NCBI RefSeq assembly: GCF_000248055.1
Contig: NZ_BAFC01000117.1
Span: 1-64,000 of the forward strand
Length of the DNA stretch: 64,000 bases
Source: Gordonia sputi NBRC 100414
GTDB taxonomy: Bacteria; Actinomycetota; Actinomycetes; Mycobacteriales; Mycobacteriaceae
Reading direction: 5' to 3'
Shown here: piece by piece, positions 35,731-44,308 of the stretch
Layout of the letters: every line of letters begins with the position of its first letter
Position numbering within the stretch: the first letter of the stretch is position 1
Notes under the pieces: generated by a model
What the model was told of the DNA's origin: nothing
Databases searched by the model: none
Seen by the model: the letters and a program-made list of their open reading frames with translations, nothing else
Translations under genes and position numbers: made by a program

Positions 35731-36367
35731 ACTCCCGCGAGTACCCGTACTTGTCCGGGTTGCACCAGGTCAGCGAGTGCTCGGCGGAGGTGAAGCCGGC
35801 CATCTGCATGTAGGTTTTCGATTCTGAATCCTTCACCAGGACACCGTGATACACGGCGCCGGCGTGCATCGAGTTGTCGCCCAGCCCTTCGCCGTGCTGC
35901 CAGATCCGGTCGCCGAGCGTCATGGTGACACTGTCGGAGTGGGCGCTCCAGGTGAGCGCCCACTTCTCGCCGTCGGCGACACCGATCGATACCGACATGT
36001 CGCCGGTGCCGTCGGCCTTGAGGTTCATGTCCCGCGTGTGACCCTCCCACGCCCCGGTGAAAGCGCCAGCGCCCGATAGTGCTTTCGGGTTCGCTGATGC
36101 CGTTACGGTGTTCACTGGCGCGGCAGAGTCGACGTCGGTCTGGTCCGTGTTGCCGGGGGCGGTGCGAGATTCGGTGCCGGGGGCGGTCGCAGATGCGGTG
36201 ACGGTCGACGTGATGACCACCGATGGCGTGGTGGGCGTCGCGGATGCATTTTGGTGCGTGCCACATCCGGTCGCTGTCAGTGCCAACGCGATTGCGGCAG
36301 AACCGAGTACGCACGCGTTCGCGAGCCGTGTCCGTTGTCGTCTGGTCTCGGGTAGATCGATGCACAT
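35720..36367 (-). CDS. lipoprotein paralogous to the 35175 secreted protein
   Basis: The 215-residue protein has a lipobox LTATGC (Cys about 35), a disordered Thr/Ala/Pro-rich linker (about 37-95) and a C-terminal domain (about 105-215) that shares W-x-GH-x-R, SxGxxxGEKWALTWSA and the ending ECGA with the facing secreted gene. GAGAGGA precedes the ATG at 36367. It is likely anchored on the outer face of the cytoplasmic membrane. Function unknown. Confidence 0.82.
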   Translation of the reverse strand: MCIDLPETRRQRTRLANACVLGSAAIALALTATGCGTHQNASATPTTPSVVITSTVTASATAPGTESRTAPGNTDQTDVDSAAPVNTVTASANPKALSGAGAFTGAWEGHTRDMNLKADGTGDMSVSIGVADGEKWALTWSAHSDSVTMTLGDRIWQHGEGLGDNSMHAGAVYHGVLVKDSESKTYMQMAGFTSAEHSLTWCNPDKYGYSRECGA

Positions 36368-36553
36368 GACCGTTCCTCTCGATGACTGGACCCGATGGGT
36401 ACTCGATCCGACGGTGACGTGAACACGCGATCATGACTCAATCGGACGAAGCGCGGGCCTCTGACCGACTATCGCAGCGAGAAGCCGCGATGCGACACCG
36501 AGTCATTCGGCCGAACGGCTGCCGAGAGCTTGGCGTCGGTGCGGGTGTGAAAC

Positions 36554-37132
36554 TCAGAGAGCGTCGTCGCCGATGTGGATGCGTTTGGGGTACACGCGTG
36601 TCGAATCCATCGGAGCGAACCAGACCTGGGAGAACGAGACCTCGGCGTCGCCGCGGTAGGCGAGTCGGAGTCGGCCAGGACCTCCCTTGGGCGTGGGTCC
36701 GTCGGGAATGCCGGCGCTCGAGATGCGGCTGTTCGGGATGCGTGGTGCCACCGCGTCGACGAACGGCGCCCAGTGCACCACCTCGCTCTCGGTGAGGAAT
36801 GCGCCTGCGGCGGCGTGGACCTCGCCGGTCTCGGTGTCGGCCGCGAGGTAGACCTCGCCGAGCGCGGTGGCGATGCGTGGCCCGACCATCGCGCTCTGCA
36901 GGTACCACTGCGCATTGTCGACGACGTGGGCGTCGAAACGGGCGGCACACCAGGCGAAGTGGATGTCGAGTGCATCGAGCGCCTGTGCCTCGGAGTAGAA
37001 CACGTCCGGCTCGCCGATCGACGCGGGCAGAGTGTCAGCCGATCCCGTCGGACGCGCCAGTAGGAAGAACGCTGGACGCGCACGGGTAATGAGTGGCGAC
37101 GGAGTCACACGATCGGGGGTCCCCTCATGCAT
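36554..37132 (-). CDS. hypothetical protein
   Basis: The 192-residue predicted soluble protein has mixed helix and strand, moderately acidic, without signal peptide or membrane segment. It contains FYSEAQALDALDIHFAWCAARFDAHV and AGAFLTESEVVHWAPFVDAVAPR. I did not recognise a family. It may be translated from ATG 37132, which lacks a clear ribosome site. It lies between the lipoprotein and the first large secreted protein gene, and GC at third positions is as high as in neighbours, which supports coding. Confidence 0.6.
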   Translation of the reverse strand: MHEGTPDRVTPSPLITRARPAFFLLARPTGSADTLPASIGEPDVFYSEAQALDALDIHFAWCAARFDAHVVDNAQWYLQSAMVGPRIATALGEVYLAADTETGEVHAAAGAFLTESEVVHWAPFVDAVAPRIPNSRISSAGIPDGPTPKGGPGRLRLAYRGDAEVSFSQVWFAPMDSTRVYPKRIHIGDDAL

Positions 37133-37266
37133 CGTTCAAGTATCCCTGAGAACAGTCTGTGACAGGCGGTAGTGGCCGGATTCGTCGAATTCGACGTGTC
37201 ACGGATCCGCGTGGCCCGCACCTGACCTGGGTCGAGTACCCATCGAGACGCCACTGGTCACACGTC

Positions 37267-37276
37267 CAAGCTGAGT
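37267..37276 (+). promoter_or_regulatory. shared upstream motif CAARCTGAGT, copy 1
   Basis: CAAGCTGAGT lies on the coding strand, about 185 bp before the start of the secreted protein gene at 37462. Matching copies lie upstream of its two paralogues (46127-46142 and 47997-48012). Confidence 0.5.
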
Positions 37277-37382
37277 AGTTTTGCCACAGCTTTCGCCATT
37301 CGCCCGACGTTGCCTGAGAGTTCGCTGAGACTTCTGCGATGAGTGTCGTCGGCATCCGTTCGACAGGTCGAGCCGACACCGC

Positions 37383-37439
37383 TCGAATCCACAGCCGTTC
37401 GAATCCACAGCCGTTCGAATCCACAGCCGTTCGAATCCA
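37383..37439 (+). repeat. 3.5 perfect 16-bp direct repeats upstream of the secreted protein gene
   Basis: TCGAATCCACAGCCGT is repeated exactly at 37383, 37399 and 37415 and continues as TCGAATCCA from 37431. The array ends 22 bp before the ATG at 37462, inside the leader or promoter. Confidence 0.85.
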
Positions 37440-37461
37440 GGGTCTAGGAGAAGTCACGCAC

Positions 37462-38850
37462 ATGGACGTCATGAGTCGCTCTCACACACGGAATCGAATC
37501 GGCGCGGGAATCGTGGCGGCAGGCGCAGTGGCCAGTGCCGTCGCGATCGCAACAGCACCGTCTGCGCACGCCGCGGCGGCGGTGGTCGCGGCCGACCGCG
37601 CCGCCCTCAGCGCACAGGCAGCGCCCACCGCGCCCACCGCGGTCAGCGGAGGCGCCGCGGAGTTCTACGAGCAGGTGATCAACAGCGTCATCGACAACAT
37701 CACCCAGATAGGTGGCACCTTCGATCAGCAGGGACTCACTCCGATCCTCACCCAGGTCGTCCGTAACCAGACGACGGCGCTGTCGAATCTCGGTGGTGCA
37801 CTCGGGAACGCGGGCGAGGGAATCGTTGCGGCACTGCAGACGCAGCTTCCGCGATATCTGGGCGAGGCGAGTACAGCGTTGCGGGAGGGGAACATTCAGG
37901 GCGCGTTGAACAGTGTCTTCCTCGCGGCCATCGTGCCGATCATCAGCGGAAGCGGTCTGCTCACGACTCCCGAACTGCTGCAATCGATTACCAACATCAT
38001 CACTGTTCCGATGCAGAACCTGGTCAATGTGATCAACACGCAGGGATCCAACCTCGTGTTGCTCGGTAGCCTCGCACTGATCGGCCCGGCGGTCGGTGCG
38101 TACGGCGGACTTGGTGCCGCGATCCAGGGGATCGTCGACGGCCTGTCGACAGGCGATCTGGACGCGACCGTGACCGCACTCCTCAAAGCCCCCGCCATCG
38201 TGGTCGACGGGGTGCTCAACGGGGGCTACGAACCGAACGTCGCGGGCTTTATCGGCCTCGACCTCCCGGGAGTGTCCATCACCACCGGAGGGCTGCTCGG
38301 ACATGCCGAGATCTCCGACGACGGCATCAAGATGCCCGGCACGATCCCTGCGCTGCAACTCATCGCGCAGACGATCTCCTACGCGATCGCCCCGCCGCAA
38401 TCCACCTCGCGCGCCGTGACGCCCAAGGCTGTGAACGCCCCGGACGAAGCGACCCTCGACGCCCCTGTCGTAGCGGATTCTGCTGCTGAGCAAGACTCCG
38501 TCGCCGCGAGTTCCGGTGCATCCTCGACCCACGCGACACCGGACGTCGACCGCGATGATGTCGACGCTCCTGGTACGCCGTCGACGCCGAGCGCTGATTC
38601 GACCCCAACCACCCCGCCACAGCACGAGGCGACGACGAATCCCGCACCCAGCGGCGTCGAGAACCCGGGAACCGGAACACAATCCGATCCGACGCCGAGC
38701 GCCGAAGGGTCCGAGCCGTCGACAGGCCCCGTGTCCGCAGAAGCGACACCCACGGATCCCGCACCGGCAGACGGCACGTCCGCCGACTCGGCGTCCAAAG
38801 ACTCCACGTCCACAGATTCCACGCCCGCCGACGCCGGTGCAGCGGCCTGA
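37462..38850 (+). CDS. large secreted protein, paralogue 1 (weakly GjpA-like)
   Basis: The 462-residue exported protein has a signal peptide (about 1-37, ending APSAHA). The conserved domain (about 65-310) is shared with the two genes at 44309 and 46223: GEGIVAALQTQLPRYL, GNIQGALNSVFLAAIVPII, VPMQNLV and the hallmark VVDGVLNGGYEPNVAGFIGL. From about 320 to the end it is Pro/Ser/Thr/Asp-rich and disordered. DGxLNGGYxPxVG-type motifs occur in mycolata envelope proteins, some labelled porin GjpA; that link is weak. AGGAG lies 12 bases before the ATG at 37462. Confidence 0.78.
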   Translation: MDVMSRSHTRNRIGAGIVAAGAVASAVAIATAPSAHAAAAVVAADRAALSAQAAPTAPTAVSGGAAEFYEQVINSVIDNITQIGGTFDQQGLTPILTQVVRNQTTALSNLGGALGNAGEGIVAALQTQLPRYLGEASTALREGNIQGALNSVFLAAIVPIISGSGLLTTPELLQSITNIITVPMQNLVNVINTQGSNLVLLGSLALIGPAVGAYGGLGAAIQGIVDGLSTGDLDATVTALLKAPAIVVDGVLNGGYEPNVAGFIGLDLPGVSITTGGLLGHAEISDDGIKMPGTIPALQLIAQTISYAIAPPQSTSRAVTPKAVNAPDEATLDAPVVADSAAEQDSVAASSGASSTHATPDVDRDDVDAPGTPSTPSADSTPTTPPQHEATTNPAPSGVENPGTGTQSDPTPSAEGSEPSTGPVSAEATPTDPAPADGTSADSASKDSTSTDSTPADAGAAA

Positions 38851-38957
38851 CGATAAAATCGTGACCAGCGGTTGGGCGCTCTGCGGGGAGTGCCTGTCCG
38901 GTCCGCTCTCGTCTGTTGAGTTCGTTACGGGCAGTGTTGCCCACGGGAGATGATCGG

Positions 38958-41834
38958 GTGTCGGCCGAATGTGTCGCGGAGCGTTCCGACGACCGCGCAG
39001 AGCCCTCTGGGCCAGTGCGTCGCGGCACGTTGCTCGGCCGCGAACGTGAGCAACGTGAACTCGCCGATGTCATCGACTCCGTGTTCGCAGGTGGCACCGG
39101 AGTCTTGCTGGTGCGCGGCGAACCGGGCGTCGGCAAGACGGCGCTGGTGACTGCCGTCGCAGATGGTGCAGGCAAAGCCGGAGCGTCGGTGTTGCTCGGA
39201 CGTGCGGTCGCCTTCGAGCAGTCCCTCCCCAATGCGCTTCTGCAGGTGCTGCTGCTGCATCTCGTCGATGATCCGGCACATGTTGCGTCGCAGCATGTCT
39301 CGACGCTACGTCTCGCTCTCGGACTCGACGCCGGAGAAACACCAACGCCCGCAGCGTTGGCGGGCGCGGCCGTCTCCCTGGTTGACGAGATGTCCACTCG
39401 CGCACCGGTCGTCATCGTCGTCGACGATCTCCATCATGCGGATCAGAGCTCGGCGGCGGTGCTCGAGGCGCTCGTGATCGCGCGGTTGCCACGTGTCGCC
39501 ATCGTGGCAACCGCTCCGACGCACATGCGGTGCGGGTTCGGCCCGAGCACGATCATCGACGTCGGGCCGCTCGATGGCGACGCCGCGTCGACGCTGCTAC
39601 CTCTGAACCATCCGAGTATGGCGCTCGACGTGCGGCGCCGTGTCCTGGCACCCGCCGAAGGCAATCCGCTCGCACTGCGTGCGCTGCCCACCGAACTACG
39701 CTACGACCAGATCGACGGCTCGGCGTCGTTGCCGCCGGTACTTCCGATGTCAACTGTGTTGCGCGACAGGCTGGTTCCCGAGATTCCCGACCTTCCGGCC
39801 GCGACACGACGCCTGCTGTTGATGCACGCGCTGGCTCCCGACACTCCGGTCGCGGATCTCCTCGCGACGCTCGGCAGTCGCACATGTTCCGACGTCGTCG
39901 CCCCGGCGATCACGGCGGGACTCATCGAACTGAGCGTCGTCGACGGCGAGTCACCGTCGGCAGATCCCCCACGAATCCGCTTCACCCCAGCGCTCATCGG
40001 ATCGGCGCTGATGAGTGCGGCAACCGATGACGAGCGATCGTCGGCGTATCGATCACTCGCGCGAGTTCCGCAGTGCTCGGCTGGGATCACACCCGATATG
40101 TCAACGGGAAGAACCACATTCGACGACGCGCTGGCAGCTCAACTCGAAGTGGCCGCGGAGGCCGATCTGTGCACAGGCGAGTGGCGTTCGGGGCTGGCCC
40201 GGCTCCGGCGGGCCGTCGAGCTCAGTGGTGATCCCCGGGAGCGTCACCGACGACTGGCCCGTGCAACGCAGGTTGCCGCACGCGTCGATCGTGACGCAGC
40301 GCGGGAGATGTTCGTCGGAATGCAGACAGGGCAGCGACATTTCGAGAACTCGATCACCGACGCACTCGCCGCGTCGGCGGTCATCGTCATCGACGACAAT
40401 GGCGACGTCGACACTGCCTATCGGATGCTGATGGATGCGTTCGAACGCACTGCGCCGCACGACCCCGACGATCCGGTGGTCGTCGAAGCCGTCGAGGCGT
40501 TGCGCGAGTTGTGTTGGCTCGGTGGGCGTGCGGAGTTGTGGGAGGGGTATCGGCGGATCGTCGACGAGGTGGCGCCCGAAGCGTCGTCGGCACTGGGACT
40601 TGTGGCGGCACTCTGGAAGGGGCCGTCGACGTTGTCGGTCGTCCAGCAGACAACTCTGGACGCGCTGATCACCGGGTTGTCGGTCGACCATTCTCCGCTG
40701 TGGATCGGTGAGATCGCCGAGATGGCTGCGACATTCGACCGGATCGATGAGTGTCGTGTGGTACTCGATGAACTGATCGACGGCGTAGACACCCGCCGCG
40801 ACGTAGCGAGCAGGCCGTCGATCGCGGCGGTGTGGGCGATGCTGCAGCTGGCTCAGGAAGCGTTCCACCGTGGGAGATGGTCGACAACAACAGAATTGGC
40901 TCAGCGGGCCAAGGTGGTCTGCGACGTCGACGGCCACGATCACCTCGGCTGGCTCGCCGACTATCTACTCGGCATGGTGGCCGCGGTTCGTGGTGAGGTC
41001 GACGTGGTGGAGCAACTCGCGGCGCGCATGCGTGCGTGGGCTCTACCGCGGCGTGCCTTCGTGCTCGTCCGGTTCGCCGAACATCTGTGGACGATGGTCG
41101 CCGGTGGGCGCGGAGATGTGGGTTCGGTGTACATCCACGCGACGGCGGTCAGTCCGGTGGGTCAGCTCGGACCGTACGTCTCGATGTCGGGAATGATCGC
41201 ATTGGATCTGGTCCGATCGGCGACACGCACCGGTCGAGGCGACGATGCGCGAGCGCATGTCGCAGCCATCGAAGAAGCCCGGCTCGACCGAATCTCACCG
41301 CGGCTGAACATGATTGCGCTGGCATGCCGGGCAGTGATCAGTCCGGACGACTCGGACGCCTTGTTCGAGGAGGCGCTGGCAGTGCCGGGCGCCGACCAGT
41401 GGGTGTACGAGTATGCGCGTATCCAGTACACCTACGGCATGGAACTGCGACGCAAGCAGGAGCTCGTCGCGGCCAGGACCCAACTGCGAGCGGCACTCTC
41501 GACGTTCGTCGACCTCGGCGCCACGCCGTGGGCCGCGCGCGCCGAGGCGGAGCTCGACGCCACAGCACCGACTCGCAACGTCACGGCGGCAGACTCGGAA
41601 CTGACCGCCTATGAACGACGTATCGCAGACATGGCGGCGTCGGGCCTGACCAACAAGGCCGTCGCGGAACGACTCGACATCTCGCATCGCACCGTTGGCA
41701 ATCATCTGTATCGGATCTACGCCAAGTTGGGAGTGACGTCGCGAGTGGAGCTGCGCGACGTGCTCGCAGTCCCGAGATCAGTGCCCGGTGGTCGCGCGGC
41801 CGACAGGTCAGGTGAAGAGCGCGCAGTCACGTAG
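38958..41834 (+). CDS. large ATPase-LuxR (LAL-type) regulator 1
   Basis: The 958-residue regulator has an N-terminal AAA/STAND ATPase (TLLGREREQREL; Walker A GEPGVGKT at 54-61; Walker B VVIVVDDLHHAD near 155), a long helical middle (about 300-850) with TPR-like repeats, and a C-terminal LuxR HTH (LTAYERRIADMAASGLTNKAVAERL then SHRTVGNHLYRIYAKLGV). The GTG at 38958 follows GGGAG; the frame is open to a TTG at 38916. It lies 107 bp after the first secreted protein gene on the same strand and overlaps the other LuxR gene at the 3' end by 27 bp. Confidence 0.9.
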   Translation: MSAECVAERSDDRAEPSGPVRRGTLLGREREQRELADVIDSVFAGGTGVLLVRGEPGVGKTALVTAVADGAGKAGASVLLGRAVAFEQSLPNALLQVLLLHLVDDPAHVASQHVSTLRLALGLDAGETPTPAALAGAAVSLVDEMSTRAPVVIVVDDLHHADQSSAAVLEALVIARLPRVAIVATAPTHMRCGFGPSTIIDVGPLDGDAASTLLPLNHPSMALDVRRRVLAPAEGNPLALRALPTELRYDQIDGSASLPPVLPMSTVLRDRLVPEIPDLPAATRRLLLMHALAPDTPVADLLATLGSRTCSDVVAPAITAGLIELSVVDGESPSADPPRIRFTPALIGSALMSAATDDERSSAYRSLARVPQCSAGITPDMSTGRTTFDDALAAQLEVAAEADLCTGEWRSGLARLRRAVELSGDPRERHRRLARATQVAARVDRDAAREMFVGMQTGQRHFENSITDALAASAVIVIDDNGDVDTAYRMLMDAFERTAPHDPDDPVVVEAVEALRELCWLGGRAELWEGYRRIVDEVAPEASSALGLVAALWKGPSTLSVVQQTTLDALITGLSVDHSPLWIGEIAEMAATFDRIDECRVVLDELIDGVDTRRDVASRPSIAAVWAMLQLAQEAFHRGRWSTTTELAQRAKVVCDVDGHDHLGWLADYLLGMVAAVRGEVDVVEQLAARMRAWALPRRAFVLVRFAEHLWTMVAGGRGDVGSVYIHATAVSPVGQLGPYVSMSGMIALDLVRSATRTGRGDDARAHVAAIEEARLDRISPRLNMIALACRAVISPDDSDALFEEALAVPGADQWVYEYARIQYTYGMELRRKQELVAARTQLRAALSTFVDLGATPWAARAEAELDATAPTRNVTAADSELTAYERRIADMAASGLTNKAVAERLDISHRTVGNHLYRIYAKLGVTSRVELRDVLAVPRSVPGGRAADRSGEERAVT

Positions 41835-44120
41835 CGCCGTACGGGATCTCACTCCGACGGTCCGGTATACGTGCGAGAGATGACTGCCCACCGTACTCGG
41901 CGCGATACCCATCCGAGATGCGATGGCACGGTTGGACATCCCCGAGGCGGCCATCTCGGCGATGCGATGTGCCGTGGCGGAAATCTGTGGGGATCGACGT
42001 GGCGGCGTGAAGGTGGTGACCGACTCGCCGAGCAACCGTAGTTCATCGGCGGTTCGAGCAGACCAGTGGTCGGCGCCGAGCACGGTGAACGTCGAGAGAG
42101 CTTGGTAGAGTTCCTCTCTCGCGGCGCGACCGAGGCCGTTCATGCGCAACCGACGCCCGAAATGCAAGCGCACTCGCGCCACGTCGAACGGCCATCGGTC
42201 GGCGCCGGGCGTTGCGATCGCAGAGCGATACGCCTCGACATCGTCGGTGACGATCGCGTACGAACCTGCACGCAGGAATGCGAGCCGGACGTCGGGTCCG
42301 AAGCCGACGTCGGCGAGCGCCCGTGCCACCGACGCTGTTGCCGACGGCGATTCGCATTCAGCGGCGGCTTCGGCAAGGTCGATGATGGCGCGGTCGCCGC
42401 GGGTGATGACGTCGGCAGGTCCGTCTTTGGAGGCGCGGAAGACGCGGAGTGCGGTTCGCGGATTACCCGCACCGAGAGCCGTGACGGCCTGGAGGTGGCT
42501 GTCGTGTCGTGTGACGCCCACGCCCTTGGAAATCCATTGGGGCGCCGAGAGTGAGGTGGACGGGACGCGCTCTCCGCGATACGCGGACAACAGTTTTCGT
42601 GCTCTGACCAGATAGGCCAGCGCGTAGAGTTGCAGGCCCGACTCCCGGCAGAGAGCCATGCCGCCGTCGAGAGTCCGCTGCGCCTCGTCCCAGCGTCCCG
42701 CGCCCAGATAGTGGGAGCCGAGCATCCATGCGGCACAAGCCGAGGAGGTGACCGACGTGCGTGGGTCGGTCCACACCCGATGCAATGCGGCCCGCCACCA
42801 ATAGCTGCTGCTGCGGGAGGTCGCGACAAACGCGCTGCGCACCACGTCCGCGGAATCGGCTGAGTGCTGCAGGGTGTCGATCAGTCGGTCAAGTCTGGCG
42901 TCGAGGTACTCATGGGACGCGCGATCGGGCGAAAGTGTCTGCGCCGCAATGAGTGCCCACTCCGGTGCGATCGTGTCGTGTTGTTCCACCAGAGACGCGA
43001 ATTCTGACCAGTGCTCCGGCCGGTCGTCGAGATGGCAGAGTTGGTAGTGCGACCAGAGCGCATCGTCGAGAATACGATCGCCCGGTTCCGAAGGATGTGC
43101 GCGAATCGCTCGTGCAAAAGTCCGTTGCGCTTCGCGGATCGACTCCGGGGCCTTTGCAGACAGATACGAGCGCGCGACGACCGCCTCGAGTGAGCGTGTC
43201 GCCGTGGCGTCGATGCTCACCGCTTCGTCGAGAAGTGCGCTGGCCGTGGGGATATCGGCGCTCACCGCGGATACCAGAGCCGACGCCGCGGCGAGTCGTC
43301 GAGCCTTGGCAGACGGCTCTGTGGTGTGTGCGGCGCTGAGGCGGAATGTGTGTGCCGCCGTATGGGAGTCGCCATGGCGAAGGGCCTGAGCAGCGGATCG
43401 CTGTAGGAGATCTGCGACGTCGTCGTGGTCGAGCCCGAGTGAGGTGTGGTCGCTCGTCGATGGTGGGGCCTCGGTCGACGCGATGGCGAGATAGCCCGCG
43501 CGGACCAGTTCGCGAGGACGGCCGTCTCCGCGACGCACGATTCGACGACGATCATCGGAATCGAGACTCGGAAAGTGCAGGCGCAGAAAGTGATCAGACG
43601 CCGCTGCGTCGAGCGGATGGACCGCGAGCGCGACGTCGACCGCATGGCTGGGAAGACCCGCGACGCCGGGCACGCAGGTGGTGACGAGCTTGACGCTGCT
43701 GCCGGTCAGCCGTCGACTCAGGTACGAGAGTGTTTGTGCGGCATCGTCGTCGAGCCGATCGGCGTCGTCGAGTCCGATGAGAAGCGAGTGGGATCGCGGC
43801 AGGCGAGCAAGGCTGAGCAACGTCTGTCGCAGATCGTTGGCGTTGTCGTCCGTGGCGATGCCCGAATGGTGCTCGGAGGTGGCGGATTCGCGGAGGTGGG
43901 CTGCCAGTTCGGATAGAACCGACTCGGAGCCTGCGCGCGTGTTCAGTCGTGCGAGTCGGTATCCGGCGTCCGACGCCATACGTTCGGCCGCGGCGAGCAG
44001 CGCGGTGCGCCCGGTTCCCGGTTCGCCGACGAGCGCTATCGAATGGTCGGTCGGCGACGAGACGAATGCGCCCAGTGATCCGAGGAGTCGGTCGCGCGCC
44101 GTCAGGGTGTGTGACACCAC
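41808..44120 (-). CDS. large ATPase-LuxR (LAL-type) regulator 2, altered P-loop
   Basis: The 770-residue protein has the same layout as the facing regulator: ATPase domain, helical middle and C-terminal LuxR HTH (ISATAHRIAEMAASGMSNRAIASRM then APSTVGSHLSHVYRTVGV). The Walker A reads GEPGTGRT with Arg38 in place of Lys, while the Walker B region LLIGLDDADRLDD is kept, so nucleotide hydrolysis may be lost. GGAGG lies 10 bases before the GTG at 44120. A large dyad sits directly upstream. The stop lies within the end of regulator 1. Confidence 0.88.
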   Translation of the reverse strand: MVSHTLTARDRLLGSLGAFVSSPTDHSIALVGEPGTGRTALLAAAERMASDAGYRLARLNTRAGSESVLSELAAHLRESATSEHHSGIATDDNANDLRQTLLSLARLPRSHSLLIGLDDADRLDDDAAQTLSYLSRRLTGSSVKLVTTCVPGVAGLPSHAVDVALAVHPLDAAASDHFLRLHFPSLDSDDRRRIVRRGDGRPRELVRAGYLAIASTEAPPSTSDHTSLGLDHDDVADLLQRSAAQALRHGDSHTAAHTFRLSAAHTTEPSAKARRLAAASALVSAVSADIPTASALLDEAVSIDATATRSLEAVVARSYLSAKAPESIREAQRTFARAIRAHPSEPGDRILDDALWSHYQLCHLDDRPEHWSEFASLVEQHDTIAPEWALIAAQTLSPDRASHEYLDARLDRLIDTLQHSADSADVVRSAFVATSRSSSYWWRAALHRVWTDPRTSVTSSACAAWMLGSHYLGAGRWDEAQRTLDGGMALCRESGLQLYALAYLVRARKLLSAYRGERVPSTSLSAPQWISKGVGVTRHDSHLQAVTALGAGNPRTALRVFRASKDGPADVITRGDRAIIDLAEAAAECESPSATASVARALADVGFGPDVRLAFLRAGSYAIVTDDVEAYRSAIATPGADRWPFDVARVRLHFGRRLRMNGLGRAAREELYQALSTFTVLGADHWSARTADELRLLGESVTTFTPPRRSPQISATAHRIAEMAASGMSNRAIASRMGIAPSTVGSHLSHVYRTVGVRSRTALRDCALFT

Positions 44121-44138
44121 CGCTGCTGCACCTCCCCT

Positions 44139-44181
44139 GTGAGCTAAGTTACTTGCAAGTACAAACAACAATGTAGCTCAC
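44139..44181 (-). promoter_or_regulatory. nested dyads upstream of LuxR regulator 2
   Basis: Outer arms GTGAGCTA (44139-44146) and TAGCTCAC (44174-44181) enclose a perfect 12-bp palindrome TACTTGCAAGTA (44150-44161) in an AT-rich stretch. The block starts 18 bp upstream of the GTG start and probably covers the promoter. Confidence 0.5.
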
Positions 44182-44261
44182 CTCGGAGGCGCCCAGATGT
44201 CCGGGTTGCCGGAAGCTGGAGTCGGCACTTCAAGCCGTGCCCGGCCGGCAGAACACAGCGA

Positions 44262-44288
44262 CGCCCACGACCGAGGTGGTCGTGGGCG
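44262..44288 (-). terminator. hairpin past the second large secreted protein gene
   Basis: An 11-bp stem CGCCCACGACC/GGTCGTGGGCG with a 5-nt loop lies 20 bp after the stop of the gene at 44309. The T-run is missing. Confidence 0.5.
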
Positions 44289-44308
44289 CCGCGTTGTTCG
44301 TGGAGCTG

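Larger units (their letters stand above)
37133..37461. other. regulatory region of the first large secreted protein gene
   Basis: This 329-bp gap between divergent genes holds a 14-bp perfect palindrome CGTCGAATTCGACG (37183-37196), the shared motif CAAGCTGAGT (37267-37276) and the 16-bp direct repeats (37383-37439). No gene is visible. Confidence 0.6.

Noticed and set aside
37383-37439. CRISPR-like array
   Set aside because: The 16-bp units follow each other with no spacers, and no cas genes are present.
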